A stretch of DNA of 6,175 nt, taken from positions 1 through 6,175 of the forward strand of contig DASRXL010000158.1 in NCBI GenBank assembly GCA_035654175.1. The letters run 5' to 3'. A program made the position numbers and the translations under genes. The notes beneath the pieces were generated by a model, which saw only the letters and a list, made by a program, of their open reading frames with translations, made no database searches and had not been told where the DNA came from. Of this stretch, positions 5,246-6,175 are shown piece after piece. The stretch's first letter is position 1. Each line of letters starts with the position of its first letter. The DNA comes from PNC22 sp035654175. Its GTDB lineage: Bacteria > Planctomycetota > Phycisphaerae > Phycisphaerales > UBA1924.

Positions 5246-5793
5246 GCACGTGCGACCGGCGGGAGCTGACGACCCTCGACGAGCTGCCGCGCGACGGCGA
5301 TGCGCTGTCCGCGGCGGGGCGAGCGCGTCGCGACGAGATGCTCGGGCTGCTGGGGGCCCGAGTGCGCGCGAGGGGCGCGCGGCGGCGCATCGCGCGGGGC
5401 GCGGCGCTCGGCGCAGCGGGCGTGGCCGTGGGCGCGCTTGCGCTCGCGGTCAGGCCGGTCGGCCCTCCCGCGGGGCCGCCCGGGGTCGCTGGGCGCGGGG
5501 TGGCGCACGGGGAGACCGGGGCGCCCGAGCCCGCCGGTCCGGCCGTCCCGGCGCCCGGCGCGACGCGCTCGGCCCACGCCCCGGCGCCGCGGCTGGTGGC
5601 GTACGTCTCGAACGACCCCGGCGCCATGGAGCGGCTCCGGGCCGCGCCGACGCGGTCACGCGCCGAGGTGATCGACGACGCGGCGCTCCTGGGCGCTCTG
5701 CGCCGGGCGGGCCTGCCCGCGGGCCTCGTGCGCACGCCGGAGCGCGTGACGCTGGCGTTCCACCGGGCTCCATCAAACGACCGAACGCCCTGA
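5242..5793 (+). CDS. Single-pass membrane protein, likely regulator of the ECF sigma factor
   Basis: The gene encodes 183 residues. ATG at 5242 overlaps the sigma stop codon, and GGAGGAG (5230-5236) lies just upstream, so translational coupling is expected. A cytoplasmic N-terminal part (1-50) is rich in Asp, Glu and Arg. One hydrophobic segment follows at about 53-70 (GAALGAAGVAVGALALAV). A Pro/Gly/Ala linker (72-116) then leads to a small C-terminal domain (117-175) with RLVAYVSNDPGAMERL and VIDDAALLGALRRAGLPAG. This topology matches anti-sigma factors that hold an ECF sigma at the membrane. However, the zinc-binding HxxxCxxC motif of many anti-sigma factors is absent and the only Cys is residue 4. 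It could instead be an unrelated signalling partner. The role is inferred from position and topology, not from homology. Confidence 0.65.
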   Translation: MSTCDRRELTTLDELPRDGDALSAAGRARRDEMLGLLGARVRARGARRRIARGAALGAAGVAVGALALAVRPVGPPAGPPGVAGRGVAHGETGAPEPAGPAVPAPGATRSAHAPAPRLVAYVSNDPGAMERLRAAPTRSRAEVIDDAALLGALRRAGLPAGLVRTPERVTLAFHRAPSNDRTP

Positions 5794-5826
5794 GACCCGC
5801 TCGCTCGGACGCGGGGCCCGCCCGAC

Positions 5827-5832
5827 TACGAT
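5827..5832 (+). promoter_or_regulatory. -10-like TACGAT upstream of a GTG start
   Basis: TACGAT ends 6 nt before the GTG at 5839, so transcription would start at about the start codon and give a leaderless mRNA. No -35 is recognisable at 17-18 nt and no Shine-Dalgarno is visible. A chance match is quite possible. Confidence 0.2.
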
Positions 5833-5838
5833 CCGGGC

Positions 5839-6126
5839 GTGGCGCACCTGCTCACCAGAGCCGCCGGCCTCGCCGCCGCGCCGGCGCCGGACGCGAGGCG
5901 GGCCGTCGGCCAGATGTCGGCGGTGCTGCTCCTGCTCGCGCTGATCGGCCTCGTCGTGCTGTGCACAGCGATCCTGGTCTACCTTCGCCGGCGAGCCCGG
6001 ATGCGGGCCCGGCTCGCCGCGGCAAGGGAGCTGCCGCCCGAGCGGCCGGACGCGTGGGTGGAGGCTTCGCGCCGCGTGCCGCTGGAGGAGGACGGCGCGA
6101 TCCCGCGGGAGCCGGGGACGGAATGA
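5839..6126 (+). CDS. Small single-pass membrane protein, up to 95 aa
   Basis: The frame runs from GTG 5839 to TGA 6126. A single hydrophobic segment (AVLLLLALIGLVVLCTAILV, about residues 28-47) is followed by a basic stretch RRRARMRARL and a hydrophilic acidic tail (EASRRVPLEEDGAIP near the end). This predicts a membrane anchor with a cytoplasmic C-terminal tail. The start is uncertain: GTG 5839 has no Shine-Dalgarno, and ATG 5914 (giving 70 aa starting right before the helix) has only a distant GAGG. I kept the longer form because the extra codons share the high-GC third-position pattern. Its stop codon overlaps the ATG of the next gene by 4 nt, so the two are probably co-translated. No family recognised. 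Confidence 0.6.
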   Translation: MAHLLTRAAGLAAAPAPDARRAVGQMSAVLLLLALIGLVVLCTAILVYLRRRARMRARLAAARELPPERPDAWVEASRRVPLEEDGAIPREPGTE

Positions 6127-6175
6127 GCGTGCTGGACCGGCCATTGCGCGGGGCGCGGCCCGTGGCGCTGGTCAC
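6123..6175 (+). CDS. 5' end of a further gene, possibly short-chain dehydrogenase
   Basis: ATG at 6123 overlaps the previous stop codon (ATGA). The 17 visible codons read MSVLDRPLRGARPVALV and then a Thr codon that is almost complete. The PVALVT string is typical of the first beta strand before the TGxxxGIG nucleotide-binding loop of short-chain dehydrogenases. It is too short to be more than a hint, and other Rossmann or P-loop openings would fit as well. The Shine-Dalgarno is weak (GGGGACGGA just upstream). Confidence 0.4.
   Translation, partial: MSVLDRPLRGARPVALV

Noticed and set aside
1..6175. CRISPR array, tRNA or rRNA gene, insertion sequence, attachment site
   Set aside because: No regularly spaced repeats, no T-loop GGTTCGA-type box with an acceptor stem, no terminal inverted repeats with a transposase and no integrase were seen on either strand.

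Overview
The window is G+C-rich throughout (roughly two thirds by eye), with third codon positions that are almost all G or C in the real genes. The gene mix is a glycine-rich RRM protein, a peptide chain release factor 2, an ECF sigma factor with a membrane partner, and small membrane proteins. That suits a high-GC bacterium with a Gram-negative-type envelope. Planctomycetota (Phycisphaerae-like) is my best guess, but this is inference only. Nothing here looks like a phage, an insertion sequence, a CRISPR array or a plasmid.

Left part (1-1233, minus strand): the window opens inside a glycine-rich RNA-binding protein (RRM) gene that runs off the left edge. It has a leader of about 110 nt, a visible promoter and a stem-loop. 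Upstream lies a decayed ThrE-type threonine/serine exporter C-terminal domain. It has no N-terminal domain, no ribosome binding site and one apparent base deletion. Positions 1048-1233 hold an imperfect palindrome and a weak plus-strand promoter candidate.

Middle (1234-1812, plus strand): two small genes of 55 and 77 codons, each with a strong Shine-Dalgarno, are separated by a convincing intrinsic terminator. I recognise neither product.

Right-middle (1813-3365, minus strand): prfB (RF2) is followed after 23 nt by a small two-helix membrane protein. prfB needs a +1 programmed frameshift at the canonical place, but the slippery site reads CTT TAA C instead of the usual CTT TGA C, and no internal Shine-Dalgarno is visible. 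This is the most noteworthy item in the window, because UAA is decoded by RF1 as well as RF2 and should blunt the classical RF2-specific feedback.

Right part (3366-6175, plus strand): divergent from prfB come a secreted protein with secretin-N/STN-like folds and a long C-terminal coiled coil, an ECF sigma factor, and a single-pass protein that overlaps the sigma gene by 4 nt (likely its membrane-bound regulator). They are followed by a small single-pass protein and, overlapping it by 4 nt, the first 17 codons of another gene. The sigma factor and its partner look like a signalling module. The secreted coiled-coil protein just upstream could be its sensor input or its target, but this is untested.
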